DNA of 64,000 nucleotides from positions 1,860,001 to 1,924,000 of the forward strand of contig NZ_ADVG01000003.1 of assembly GCF_000178855.1 (NCBI RefSeq), written 5' to 3'. The DNA comes from Ktedonobacter racemifer DSM 44963. GTDB taxonomy: Bacteria; Chloroflexota; Ktedonobacteria; Ktedonobacterales; Ktedonobacteraceae. The notes under the pieces are model-generated. The model had not been told where the DNA came from and did not search any database. It saw nothing but the letters and a program-made list of their open reading frames with translations. The position numbers were made by a program, and so were the translations under genes. How positions within the stretch are numbered: position 1 is the first letter of the stretch; every line of letters begins with the position of its first letter. This document shows positions 53,132 to 61,596 of the stretch, in pieces.

Positions 53132-53890
53132 CTACAGAGAGGTACACGGTTGGCGGAAGCGATAGCCTATTCCTACAATGGTTTCGAGATAGGTGGGATG
53201 CCTGGGATCGTCTTCCAGCTTGAGTCGTAAGGTGTGCAAGTAGACGCGGATGTAGTCCACTTCCTCGTGATACCCTTTGCCCCAGACGGCGTGGAGCAAC
53301 GACTGATGGGAGAGCACCTTGCCTCCCTGGCGCATGAGAGTGAGCAGCAATGTGCACTCGATGGGCGTCAAACGTAGCATCTGTTCACGAACGACGACAC
53401 AGCGCTCCAGGCACAGTAGGAGAATTTGCCCATCCTCGCTTTCAAGTACTGAGCAAGGGCCAAGGTGCCTTGATGCCTCACAAGAGGATGCCAGCGATGC
53501 TCGATAGCGCCTGGCATGCCCATGTAAGCGGGCATGCAGTTCCAGCTTCCCGCAGGAAAAGAAGACATAATCGTCAGCGCCAGCATCAAGCATCCTGACA
53601 ATCTGCGCTTCCTCCTTCACGTCGGAACAGATCACCAGCGGTGTGCGAGGTGTGATCTGACGAATCTGCTGGACATCGCGCGAATGAGTGCAGCAAGCCA
53701 GCCAGACATCGTGTTGCATGAGCCGCACAGTCATGGCAGCTGTACTGCTTCCCAGATGCACCAGATGTGTCACCTTGAAGTGACCTCCGCGTAACCGCCG
53801 CCGTAATATGCGCACTTCTTCCTGCGTCCCCAGCAGGAGGATATGAGGAGGGTGTTGCTGTACGGTCTCTCTAGAGTATTCTGCGTTCAT
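53132..53890 (-). CDS. OmpR/PhoB-type regulator with a degenerate receiver
   Basis: 252 aa. The C-terminal winged helix is well kept ('LTPIECTLLLTLMRQGGKVLSHQSLLHAVWG', 'DYIRVYLHTLRLKLEDD', 'ETIVGIGYRF'). The N-terminal receiver keeps its fold ('HILLLGTQEEVRILRRRL', 'MLDAGADDYVFF') but the phospho-acceptor position reads 'HDVWLACCTHS' and the lysine of the KP pair is replaced ('FFSCGKLEL'). It should not be phosphorylated. No kinase is adjacent. ATG 53890 begins the domain. Last gene of a six-gene minus-strand run, 102 bp after its neighbour. Confidence 0.82.
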   Translation of the reverse strand: MNAEYSRETVQQHPPHILLLGTQEEVRILRRRLRGGHFKVTHLVHLGSSTAAMTVRLMQHDVWLACCTHSRDVQQIRQITPRTPLVICSDVKEEAQIVRMLDAGADDYVFFSCGKLELHARLHGHARRYRASLASSCEASRHLGPCSVLESEDGQILLLCLERCVVVREQMLRLTPIECTLLLTLMRQGGKVLSHQSLLHAVWGKGYHEEVDYIRVYLHTLRLKLEDDPRHPTYLETIVGIGYRFRQPCTSL

Positions 53891-53991
53891 GGCCTCTTGT
53901 GCTTTCCTTTCCTTGATGAGGCATGGTCTCGGCGGCGAGATGTGTAAGCAGAAAACGTCTATGCACACGATGTAAAGACCAATGCATCGGC

Positions 53992-54573
53992 TCAGGACGC
54001 TCTCGACTGCCAGATCGTCAGTTTGCGCTTCTGAAGGATCTGGATGACGCGCTCAACCTCCTCAAGAGGTAATCGCAGCACATGGGCAATATCCTCCAGG
54101 GTTCGTTGCCCGTTACTGAGCAAAAAGACGTGACGGACACGAACGGGCAGTGAGGTGAGAGGCACGTGCTCGACGGGTACCGCATGGAGGGGAACGCGCC
54201 CGGGGAGTTCCGTGGTGTTGCTGTTGGAGGCTATTGCCGATAGAGGCGCTGTTTCTGCTTCAGCATTGTGCTGTTGTGGATGCATACGCCAGTGAAGCAC
54301 ACCTGCCGTGTAGAGTGCCTGGAAGGCTTCACCTTGTTGCAGAAGCACTCGCTCACTCGTACCAAGGGAAAGCTGGCAGCGCGTGATTCTTCCCTGTTCA
54401 AAGGAGAGCTCAGCAACCATATCTTGTCCTTTTGAGAGATTGGCAACAGGCGCTGAAGGCGGAACAGTGGCAGACAGTGAGAGGCTTGCTTGCGCAGCGT
54501 ACACCTGCTCACATAAGGCGGCGAGAGGCAGGTGGGAGGCGTGTGCTGTGGGTGTAGAGTGTCTATGCTGCAT
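53992..54573 (-). CDS. Hypothetical protein with C-terminal winged-helix-like domain
   Basis: 193 aa, no sure family. The N-terminal half ('LPLAALCEQVYAAQASLSLS', 'FEQGRITRCQLSLGTSERVLLQQGEAFQALYTAGVLHWRM') has the layout of DUF4388/PATAN-like modules, which pair with response regulators. The C-terminus 'VFLLSNGQRTLEDIAHVLRLPLEEVERVIQILQKRKL' looks like a small winged helix or PqqD-like fold. AAGGAG is 11 bp before ATG 54573. The start lies 27 bp after the preceding gene. Confidence 0.6.
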   Translation of the reverse strand: MQHRHSTPTAHASHLPLAALCEQVYAAQASLSLSATVPPSAPVANLSKGQDMVAELSFEQGRITRCQLSLGTSERVLLQQGEAFQALYTAGVLHWRMHPQQHNAEAETAPLSAIASNSNTTELPGRVPLHAVPVEHVPLTSLPVRVRHVFLLSNGQRTLEDIAHVLRLPLEEVERVIQILQKRKLTIWQSRAS

Positions 54574-54599
54574 ATTATTATTATCTCCTTGTGCTATTA

Positions 54600-55814
54600 C
54601 TAACTTCTCTCTGCTGATCGGTCGTGTGTTTGGTCGGCTTCTTCGCTTGGCTCTGGTTCGCGTTGTTGCACATCCTTCGGCATGGGAAAAAGAGCACATG
54701 GCTGCCCGTGTCTATGCGAGCATGGTTGGCCTCTGTGAATACTGGGGATTGGTCGCAGTACGCGTGCATACGGCTTATAGCCCCAGAGAGCGCAGAGGTG
54801 CCAGTACCCACGAAACGTCGGCTCGAGTAGCTCCAATTGCATCTCGTGATAGGCCTGCTGGTAGGCTTCGAGAGAAAGAGGCGCATGGTGATGGGTGCAG
54901 AGAGGTGCAACGAGCTGAAAAAAGTCATCGGCCTGTTCGCGGAGCGTGCCATGAAAGGGCATCCCGGCAGAAAAGTCGAGCAGGCTCTTCTGCTGCTCAA
55001 CCGCGACCAAGCCTGCCTTCGCAAGCCGTAGAGGGAGGTGCTCAGGCTGAAAGGCGCGTATGGTCCGTGCTCCTGGCAACGACGGGCGTGACGCGACGCG
55101 TCTCCTCTCCAGGGAGTGCCTGTAGGCGGCATACAGGGTACCTGCGGCAGCGCTGGTACTCTCCCCTCGTAGACATTCAAGCAGGTGGAGGACCCCTCCT
55201 GGCCGAAGGAGCCGAACGCACTCTTCCAGGAGCAACGGCCAGAGGTGCTCAGGAAGGCTTGCGTGGAGGAACCTGCCGTTGATGAGGTCCATACTCTCCG
55301 CCGGGAAGGGAAGCGGCCGGGAGAGTGGACACACCTGAACATGCACGTTGCGGCATCCCTGGACGGCGGCAAAGAAGGCGGCTTGCCTGGCATACATCTC
55401 CTGTGACGTGACGCCAATAACCTCGGTGGTTGGGTGTAAGGAGGCAACCTGTCGTAGCCACTCGCCATGAGGATCAATGCTCAGTTCCAGGATCCGTGCC
55501 AGAGGGCGCCCCTCGTGTCGTTCGGGAAGTGGCGTGCCACAATGCTGCAAGAGCATGCGAGCCTGCTGCGTGCGCCGCCGCCATTCCAAGGGATGGATCG
55601 GCAACACCAACACCTCCTCGTCAAGCACCAATGGGTCAGAGGGGGTATAGAAGGGGTAGAGCGCTTCCCCTGGTGGCAGAGGGGATGGATATCCCCTGTC
55701 CTCATGAACCTGTGGCACGAGGAGGTGGGACGCCCTGGAGAGAACCTGGCGCTCGTTCTTTGCCAGGAAGTGCAGGCCTTGTCCCGACTGAAGAGGTATA
55801 GACAGTGGTGTCAT
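54600..55814 (-). CDS. SAM-methyltransferase-like protein (second of a paralogous pair)
   Basis: 404 aa. Shares with the preceding gene 'INGRFL', 'LLRPGGVLHLLEC', and a later 'LLDFSAGMPFHGTLREQADDFFQLVAPL' block. The SAM motif I is altered ('ARILELSIDPHGEWLR' instead of LDLGCGPGG), so SAM binding is doubtful. It carries an extra ~90 N-terminal residues and a His/Pro/Glu-rich tail. Its ATG overlaps the stop of the upstream gene (ATGA), a sign of coupled translation and perhaps a heterodimer of one active and one inactive subunit. Confidence 0.72.
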   Translation of the reverse strand: MTPLSIPLQSGQGLHFLAKNERQVLSRASHLLVPQVHEDRGYPSPLPPGEALYPFYTPSDPLVLDEEVLVLPIHPLEWRRRTQQARMLLQHCGTPLPERHEGRPLARILELSIDPHGEWLRQVASLHPTTEVIGVTSQEMYARQAAFFAAVQGCRNVHVQVCPLSRPLPFPAESMDLINGRFLHASLPEHLWPLLLEECVRLLRPGGVLHLLECLRGESTSAAAGTLYAAYRHSLERRRVASRPSLPGARTIRAFQPEHLPLRLAKAGLVAVEQQKSLLDFSAGMPFHGTLREQADDFFQLVAPLCTHHHAPLSLEAYQQAYHEMQLELLEPTFRGYWHLCALWGYKPYARVLRPIPSIHRGQPCSHRHGQPCALFPMPKDVQQREPEPSEEADQTHDRSAERS

Positions 55815-56749
55815 TGCGCTCTTCCTCCTGGTTTAAAGGCATGGACACGAGAGAGGGTCCAGTGCCCCTTGAAGGTGGGAACGCTCATTTCTGCTCGCAT
55901 CTGTTCAAAGAGGTCCTCAAACCGCGCCGGGGAGAGGTCGGTGGTTTGATACAACAGCGGGGCAAGCTGGTAAAAGAAGGATTCGGCATTGGTGCGCATA
56001 CTGGCTTGATAGAGGGTGCCGGCCGAGAAGTCGAGCATGATCCGTTGTTCTTCCATGGCACAGTAGCCAACGTCGTGCAGGAGTTCGAAGAGGGACGTGT
56101 GTTGCAACAGTATACTGGCAAGGTCCGAGCCCTCCTGGCTTCTTTCATGCTGAGAGAGGAGGGTCTGTGTGCATATGGCAAGGGCCTGCTCATAATAGTG
56201 GGTCAGCGTTTCACAGGCCGGGCTATTGGAGAAGGCAGCGATACATTCCGTGAGGCGAAGAAGCCCTCCCGGTCGTAGTACACGGAAACACTCCCGGAGC
56301 AGCCGGGGCCAGCCCGCGTCTGTGAGGAAGGTGCGCAAAAAACGGCCATTGATGATGGTGGCGAAGCTAGTCGGGCAGCACAACTCCCTGGCAAACTCCA
56401 TCTGGAGAAATTGAACGCGTGTCTGACCCTGCATCTGGCGAAAGGTAGTGGCCTGCCGGACGTAGGGGGCAAGAGCTGAGATCCCAAAGACCAGACAGAA
56501 GGGATCGTGAAAGGCCACATCACAGGCCCAGGTCCCTCCTGGCCCACATCCAAGGTCCAGGATGAGGTGAGGCGAGGTGGACGTAGTAATGCCTAGCTCT
56601 TCCAGTTCGGGTAAGGGTTCCTTGAGGGCTGAGGCGAGCATGTGATATTGCGTGATCACACGCGCTTGCTCAGCGGAGGCCAGTGGATCGAGCAGCAGAG
56701 GGCCATGGGTGCTGCTTTCTGCATACAGACGATGGGAGGCGTGAAACAT
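55811..56749 (-). CDS. Class I SAM-dependent methyltransferase (first of a paralogous pair)
   Basis: 312 aa. Motif I 'LILDLGCGPGGTWACDVAF' is intact. 'TSFATIINGRFLRTFLTDAGWPRLLRECFRVLRPGGLLRLTEC' gives motifs post-II and III. The C-terminal 'IMLDFSAGTLYQASMRTNAESFFYQLAPLLYQ' is shared with the next gene. Substrate unknown. ATG 56749 is chosen with AGGAAGGG upstream. The frame extends to 57046 over the preceding gene and is rejected. 67 bp after the PLD-like gene. Confidence 0.78.
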   Translation of the reverse strand: MFHASHRLYAESSTHGPLLLDPLASAEQARVITQYHMLASALKEPLPELEELGITTSTSPHLILDLGCGPGGTWACDVAFHDPFCLVFGISALAPYVRQATTFRQMQGQTRVQFLQMEFARELCCPTSFATIINGRFLRTFLTDAGWPRLLRECFRVLRPGGLLRLTECIAAFSNSPACETLTHYYEQALAICTQTLLSQHERSQEGSDLASILLQHTSLFELLHDVGYCAMEEQRIMLDFSAGTLYQASMRTNAESFFYQLAPLLYQTTDLSPARFEDLFEQMRAEMSVPTFKGHWTLSRVHAFKPGGRAQ

Positions 56750-56816
56750 CTTTCCCTTCCTCTTCTTCTTTCTACTGTCAACCTGACAAAGCGACAAGCG
56801 TATCTCTCTTCCCACA

Positions 56817-57722
56817 TCAACCTTGTTGGCGCTGCGTATAGTCATGCTCTGCCCACGTTTCCTTGCGAGGGGTGCCTGAGTGGGGAGCAGAGGCATCCTT
56901 CCCGTGTGGTGGTTGCGCTTGCTCTGGTGCTTCACCAGGCTGATCGTGCTGCCTGAGAGGAGCGCTATAGTACTGTGCTTTGTGGGCTTGTAGATGGGCG
57001 ATAAGGCGGCCTTTGCCGTCGGTGGCGTGCTCCCAGTGGTGGGCAAACCAGGTGGTGAGGTGTTCCAGGAGCAAGAGGGTAGGGAGCCTGGCGGCGAGCA
57101 GACGCTGCTCCTGGGAGCATTGGAGCAGGAGAGTACGTTCCTCTCGCTCTAAGAGGCCTCGTAGGCGTTTGAGCGTGATGTCATCGTGGGTGAGGTGGGC
57201 TCGGTGCACCACGTTGAGTTCGGCGTTGGTGAGGAGTCCTGTTCGGGTGAGATCAGATGAGCCGACGATCGCAGTCTGTGGGGCGCTACGTGCACTATCC
57301 TGGTCGGCATAGAAGAGAAAGCAGCGGGCATGAAGGGGGGGGCGCTCAGCAAAACGGACCTGGACGTGGTTCTGCTGCAAGAAGGCGATCAAGGCTTCGA
57401 CCAGCGCGAGTCGTTCCTCCTGGGGGTCTTTGGAGCGCTCGGTGCCTAACGGATGGTGTGTGCGCGTGGTGTGCATGTCCGCCAGAGGCTCATCCTCAAT
57501 GGTGGCGAGGACCGTGGGGTTGAGGAGGAGGCGAAGGTTTCCTACCTGTTGGAGCCCGTCACATACAAGTGCCCACCCTTCAAGGGTGAGACGTGTCGTA
57601 CAGATATCAAGGGCTCGTCCAGCGTGCTGAGCCAGGAGATGGTGTAAGGTCTCGTTGAGCGTGGCTTGTTGATTATCAAGCAGCAGAGAGCGCGTCATGT
57701 TGGGTGGCTGGATGGCGTTCAT
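56817..57722 (-). CDS. Phospholipase-D-like nuclease-domain protein
   Basis: 301 aa. 'PPLHARCFLFY' followed by 'TAIVGSSDLTRTGLLTNAELNVV' is the single HKD-type motif of PLD-family nucleases as found at the front of SNF2/DEAD helicases. The lysine of HxK is Arg and the usual Asn of SSNLT is Asp, so activity is uncertain. The N-terminal segment 'ALDICTTRLTLEGWALVCDGLQQVGNLRLLLNP' is typical of that helicase-linked form, but no helicase follows. The tail is Pro/Gln/His-rich. Second gene of the run, 45 bp after the HTH gene. Confidence 0.75.
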   Translation of the reverse strand: MNAIQPPNMTRSLLLDNQQATLNETLHHLLAQHAGRALDICTTRLTLEGWALVCDGLQQVGNLRLLLNPTVLATIEDEPLADMHTTRTHHPLGTERSKDPQEERLALVEALIAFLQQNHVQVRFAERPPLHARCFLFYADQDSARSAPQTAIVGSSDLTRTGLLTNAELNVVHRAHLTHDDITLKRLRGLLEREERTLLLQCSQEQRLLAARLPTLLLLEHLTTWFAHHWEHATDGKGRLIAHLQAHKAQYYSAPLRQHDQPGEAPEQAQPPHGKDASAPHSGTPRKETWAEHDYTQRQQG

Positions 57723-57767
57723 GGTGAGAGACGATATTCCTTTCCGCATTGGTAGTTGTCACTTTGG

Positions 57768-58394
57768 TCAAAATGGGTATGGAAGTGTTTCTGTACACAT
57801 CAGTTCATCAGGGCAAATACCCGGGATACGCACAGGCCCAATCTGAAAGCCATTTGGGCATGGGGTAAAGGTGTGATTGGGAAGATGGGGACGTTGGGCA
57901 AGCCAGGTTTGAGCGCGAAACTGTGCCTCCAACTCGTCACGGGCATAGACGAAATGGTATGTATATGTACTCTCTCTTTCCCATCCTTCCTGCTGCTGTG
58001 TTGAGGCAGAGGCTCGAAGGAGCCAGAGAGTCAAATATTCGTCCCAGAGCACCATGTCAATGTTCTCCAGGGTCAGGGTGAGCTTGGTGTGATTGGAGAG
58101 CGCGCGAAGGATCTTTTCGGCATCCTGGCAATGAATGGGGCGCTGAAGCAATGCCTGATAGACAATACTGGTTTCTACTCCTGCCGTTCGCGCCAGATCG
58201 GGCACGTCGAAAGGGAAGAGGGTCCGTATCTGCTCTAGTGTTGGCTTTGTCTTTCTGTCGTGCATTTCCTGATGTCCAATCTTGAATGCATTTTCTGTTC
58301 TAACATAGTAAGTGCAGATAAGATGTCCTAAGGGGGGATTCCTTTGGTATTCCTCAAGCAGTCGTGTGACTTCGGTTTTATTGGTTTTGCTCAT
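57768..58394 (-). CDS. Helix-turn-helix protein heading the six-gene run
   Basis: 208 aa. Residues ~60-100 'FPFDVPDLARTAGVETSIVYQALLQRPIHCQDAEKILRALSNHT' look like an XRE/LacI-type helix-turn-helix. The C-terminal part (about 100 aa, 'YTYHFVYARDELEAQFRAQTWLAQ', 'GPVRIPGICPDELMC') is not recognised. AGGGA lies upstream of ATG 58394. Longer frames to 58454 are possible. Divergent from the HTH-TPR regulator with 229 bp between. Confidence 0.65.
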   Translation of the reverse strand: MSKTNKTEVTRLLEEYQRNPPLGHLICTYYVRTENAFKIGHQEMHDRKTKPTLEQIRTLFPFDVPDLARTAGVETSIVYQALLQRPIHCQDAEKILRALSNHTKLTLTLENIDMVLWDEYLTLWLLRASASTQQQEGWERESTYTYHFVYARDELEAQFRAQTWLAQRPHLPNHTFTPCPNGFQIGPVRIPGICPDELMCTETLPYPF

Positions 58395-58623
58395 ACCATC
58401 CCTCAATGAGATCATCAGTCCAGAAACGTTGAGTCGCTTTTTCTGTATGGACAACCATGTCTAGTGCTATGACACAGGATTCACTCTATCACAGAGACAG
58501 TAGCTAGCAATACAGGTGAGAGGCATACTGAAATTTGAGGTGTGCTTTTTGAGTTGCATGGTAGATAGCATCTTTTGTATACTCTTGATAAGAAAACGTA
58601 CCAGAGAAGGGTAGGCATGCACG

Positions 58624-60180
58624 ATGGAAAGTGTTGATTGGGCACGTTTCGGACTTCTCTCTCCAGCCGAGATGGGAACGGATGGATTCCCGCGCCCTGG
58701 CAAAACTGCACGCTGGTATCGAGAACAAAAAAAGCATACTGATGCGACCTGGACACAGAAGCGTCTGGCACAGGAGTTAGGTCTGACGGAACGGGCGGTG
58801 TGTTACCTGGAGAGCCATGATGTTGGACTCGACTCGATTTCTCTTCGTCGCAGACTGGCACTGTTGTTTAATATCCCTCCCATTCTCTTCGGGCTGGCTT
58901 CCATTGAAGATGAAACCGATCCTGGACAGACCGTCAGGTTACATCGTAAGATGAAGCAAAAAGAACATCCCTTGCGCAGCCAAAAGGGACGTGCACGAGC
59001 GCTCAGCATGACAGAGAAAGCCATACGAGACATGGAAAAAAGGAATATCGGGCTAGACTCCATTGCGCGCCGCCGTGTGCTGGCTTTGTTGCTCGATATT
59101 CCACCAGTCGCATTAGGCATTGTCACCCTTGAGGAAATTCTGCTCCAGCAGCATCAGGATGTACCAACCACGCCGCACACCAGAGAAACAAAAGAAAAAG
59201 AAGCAGCTTTTGATCTTGCAGTCTACACAGATCGTCTCAAAACCCTCTGGAACCGCAACCATACTGGCACTGCACAAGATCGCCTGACCCAGATTGCCGC
59301 TGCTATGGCAGATCTCACGACTGCCTTACCCTACGTCAGTGGAGACGATGAGAAAGAGGTACGGGCAGTACTGTGTCGCTATCACCATCTTTATGCGCAT
59401 ATCTTACGTGATCAGGGTCGGTATGATACGGCAATTGTAGAATTAGAAAAAGCAGCTATTTTAGCTGAAAGGGCTGGACGTCCTCATTTGCTCGCAGTAA
59501 CGCTGCTTCGGATTGGCAGTGTGCTTCGCGATAGAGGAACGGTATTCGAGGCTCAAGCAAAAATGGAGGCTGCAAGAGGGAATATCACAGGTGCGAATCA
59601 AAAAAGAAGGCAAGCGAATACTGATTATCTGGCAGCCATTGACTGCTATACCAGGATACGCAATCTTGAGCGGCTTCCCGAAGCATTACACGGCGTGATG
59701 TTATTCGATGAGGGATACGCAAAGGCACATCTGGCACAAGGAAATCAGGAGGCAAAACGAACTGCGCTGGCTCACCTCAATGCTGGTGGGAAAATAATAG
59801 CAGAGACAAGAGATATCCTTGAGGAGGAGTTCTCGATTAGAATCACCGAGCGAACCTATCGTAACACAAAAGTAGCAGCAATGCTGGAAGCAGGCTGGTC
59901 CCGCGAAGCCCTCCAGGAACTTACAGACCTGATGGACCTTCCAGAAGAAGGGGACATGACACGGCAAAATGCCTATACCGATTATCTTTGGGCGCAAGCC
60001 TACGCCAATCTGGGATTGATTGATGCCGCAGCTACTCCAGCACAAGATGCGTTAGTCAGAATGAAGCAAATAAAGTCCCGTATCCACATCATGCGCATTG
60101 CTGGATTGCAAGGACAACTGAGCCAACTCGATAGCAAAAACATCGAGGTCATTCGATTAGGCGTGATGGTTCATTCGTGA
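58624..60180 (+). CDS. Double-HTH, TPR-containing regulator
   Basis: 518 aa. Two helix-turn-helix units in tandem: 'TWTQKRLAQELGLTERAVCYLESHDVGLDSISLRRRLALLFNIPPILFGL' and, weaker, 'SMTEKAIRDMEKRNIGLDSIARRRVLALLLDIPPVALGI'. From about residue 195 the protein is helical TPR-like ('RYHHLYAHILRDQGRYDTAIVELEKAAILAERAG', 'YTDYLWAQAYANLGLIDAA'). The design recalls peptide- or protein-sensing regulators of the RRNPP type and is common in Ktedonobacteria. AAGGGTAGG precedes ATG 58624. Divergent from the six-gene run and a good candidate for its controller. Confidence 0.83.
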   Translation: MESVDWARFGLLSPAEMGTDGFPRPGKTARWYREQKKHTDATWTQKRLAQELGLTERAVCYLESHDVGLDSISLRRRLALLFNIPPILFGLASIEDETDPGQTVRLHRKMKQKEHPLRSQKGRARALSMTEKAIRDMEKRNIGLDSIARRRVLALLLDIPPVALGIVTLEEILLQQHQDVPTTPHTRETKEKEAAFDLAVYTDRLKTLWNRNHTGTAQDRLTQIAAAMADLTTALPYVSGDDEKEVRAVLCRYHHLYAHILRDQGRYDTAIVELEKAAILAERAGRPHLLAVTLLRIGSVLRDRGTVFEAQAKMEAARGNITGANQKRRQANTDYLAAIDCYTRIRNLERLPEALHGVMLFDEGYAKAHLAQGNQEAKRTALAHLNAGGKIIAETRDILEEEFSIRITERTYRNTKVAAMLEAGWSREALQELTDLMDLPEEGDMTRQNAYTDYLWAQAYANLGLIDAAATPAQDALVRMKQIKSRIHIMRIAGLQGQLSQLDSKNIEVIRLGVMVHS

Positions 60181-60525
60181 CGACTCCCCACGGCTAAAGC
60201 CGGGGGGCTTCTCAGCAAACCGAAGTTTCCCGAAGGCTCCGTCCGAGCCAATACGTGTTTGCTCTCTTGAATGGCAAGGTGGCTTTGAAGCTCTTAAAAG
60301 ACCTCACCGAGAGGGCACAGGAACACTTGTACGCAAGTGCTTTTACGCAAGGGGACGATTTACCTTGCAACGCCCAAACACTTTTCGGTTGTGTATGTAC
60401 CAAAACACTTGTTCTAGTATATCAGGTAGGTGTGAATATGTCAATGCTGATATATCCCCCACTACCCTATCCACCACAAAAGGACTCGCTTCTATCCCTG
60501 GGACTGAAGTCCAGGGTTTTACGCT
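60178..60525. mobile_element. tnpB-less IS605-type element, copy D
   Basis: Begins TGACGACTCCCCACGGCTAA with a covarying hairpin and GGGGCTTCTCAG, as at 25296. 'GGCTCCGTCCGAGCCAA' is also shared with that broken tnpB. Ends with the hairpin CCCTGGGACTGAAGTCCAGGG at about 60497-60517. About 350 bp, no tnpB. It abuts the stop codon of the HTH-TPR gene. Confidence 0.62.
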
Positions 60526-60547
60526 CGGTCTGATAAGGGAGAAAACA

Positions 60548-61090
60548 ATGTATCACCAACCTGTCAGAGAGTATCCGAATCGTCAATACGTGACGGGAGA
60601 GCAACAAAAACCAGGAATGTTCCTGCCCGATTCAACTTACGCAGCAGCATTGGATGCGCTCGTAATTTGTTGCGCTGATGCTGCTCTATTGCATCAAGGG
60701 ATGTGGTTGATTGCCAAGCGGGCATGGGAACCCCATCCCGACTGGTGGGTTATAGGAGGACGGATGCGCAAAGGTGAACTTGTTGAGCAGGCATTACGGC
60801 GTAATTTGCGACGAGAATTGCACCTTGATATTCCTGAAGCCCGTCTCCGAAATATTATCGGCTACTATAGTCAGATCTGGGATACAAGAGCATGGGAGCC
60901 AACAACGAACGGATGCCATATGTTCTCAATCACAACAGCTGTCAACCTGACTGATGAAGAAAAAGCGAGTGTTCAACTTAATGAAGAGTATGCCGATTCT
61001 CAATGGGTCAATCCCCTACACGTGATAGAGAATGCTGATCACTTTCATCCGTGCCTTGTTCAAATAGCACGGGATATCACCTCAAAATAA
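60548..61090 (+). CDS. Nudix-fold protein with a degenerate Nudix box
   Basis: 180 aa. 'DWWVIGGRMRKGELVEQALRRNLRRELHLDI' occupies the Nudix-box position, but the G-x5-E-x7-R-E-U-x-E-E-x-G pattern reads R-N-L-R-R-E-L-H, losing one to two metal-binding glutamates and the glycine. The flanking fold is kept ('MWLIAKRAWEPHPDWW', 'SQWVNPLHVIEN'). It may be a ligand sensor or a divergent hydrolase. AAGGGAG lies 7 bp before ATG 60548. Confidence 0.75.
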   Translation: MYHQPVREYPNRQYVTGEQQKPGMFLPDSTYAAALDALVICCADAALLHQGMWLIAKRAWEPHPDWWVIGGRMRKGELVEQALRRNLRRELHLDIPEARLRNIIGYYSQIWDTRAWEPTTNGCHMFSITTAVNLTDEEKASVQLNEEYADSQWVNPLHVIENADHFHPCLVQIARDITSK

Positions 61091-61411
61091 CTGGATCTTC
61101 CCACGAGATGCCCGCCCGCGTAGGACTCTAGCCCCTCTCATGGGGAGTTCCACCAAGTGGGTGCCGAGGAATAGTAAAGGGGCATATATTTGTGGGGTCG
61201 TAGACGATGCCTCTTGTTATGAGTAAGCCGTTTGCAGCCCAAACGCCTTCTCTCGAACGCTCGCTACGCGAGCCGGGATCAGTGAGAGAGAGAATTGGAT
61301 GGCCCGGTTTTTTCCCTATTTGCCCCTTGCTGAAGCAATATGATATCAGTTATATTGAATGCATCGTTTTTTTTCTCTCTTTTTTCAGCATCTAACTGAA
61401 CCAGTTGCGTG
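61091..61411. other. 321-bp region without a gene
   Basis: Traces of IS605-like end sequence (GACTCTAGCCCCTCTC near 61121) but no complete structure and no open frame with a ribosome site. Confidence 0.35.
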
Positions 61412-61591
61412 ATGAAAAGAGAAGGTTCTCTATCACTTGGATCGCGCTTCTTCTTGAAGAAGCTCGCTGAACCAATGAAGAGGGAACAGTTTGTCTCTAT
61501 GGCTCAAAAACGGGGCATGGACCATCTTCGAGAAACGCAACGCGCAGTTTCTCGGAACGCTCTCAGTGAAGTGGAAGATGAGGGGAGGTGA
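61412..61591 (+). CDS. Small basic hypothetical protein
   Basis: 59 aa, not recognised: 'MKREGSLSLGSRFFLKKLAEPMKREQFVSMAQKRG' (in parts), helical and basic. No clear ribosome site. Ends 5 bp before the next small ORF, whose ribosome site overlaps its end, which is the main reason to believe it. Confidence 0.35.
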   Translation: MKREGSLSLGSRFFLKKLAEPMKREQFVSMAQKRGMDHLRETQRAVSRNALSEVEDEGR

Positions 61592-61596
61592 AAGGG

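Noticed and set aside
54383..55282. 299-codon plus-strand frame opposite the second methyltransferase
   Set aside because: Low-complexity Arg/Ala translation antisense to a gene with clear family blocks.
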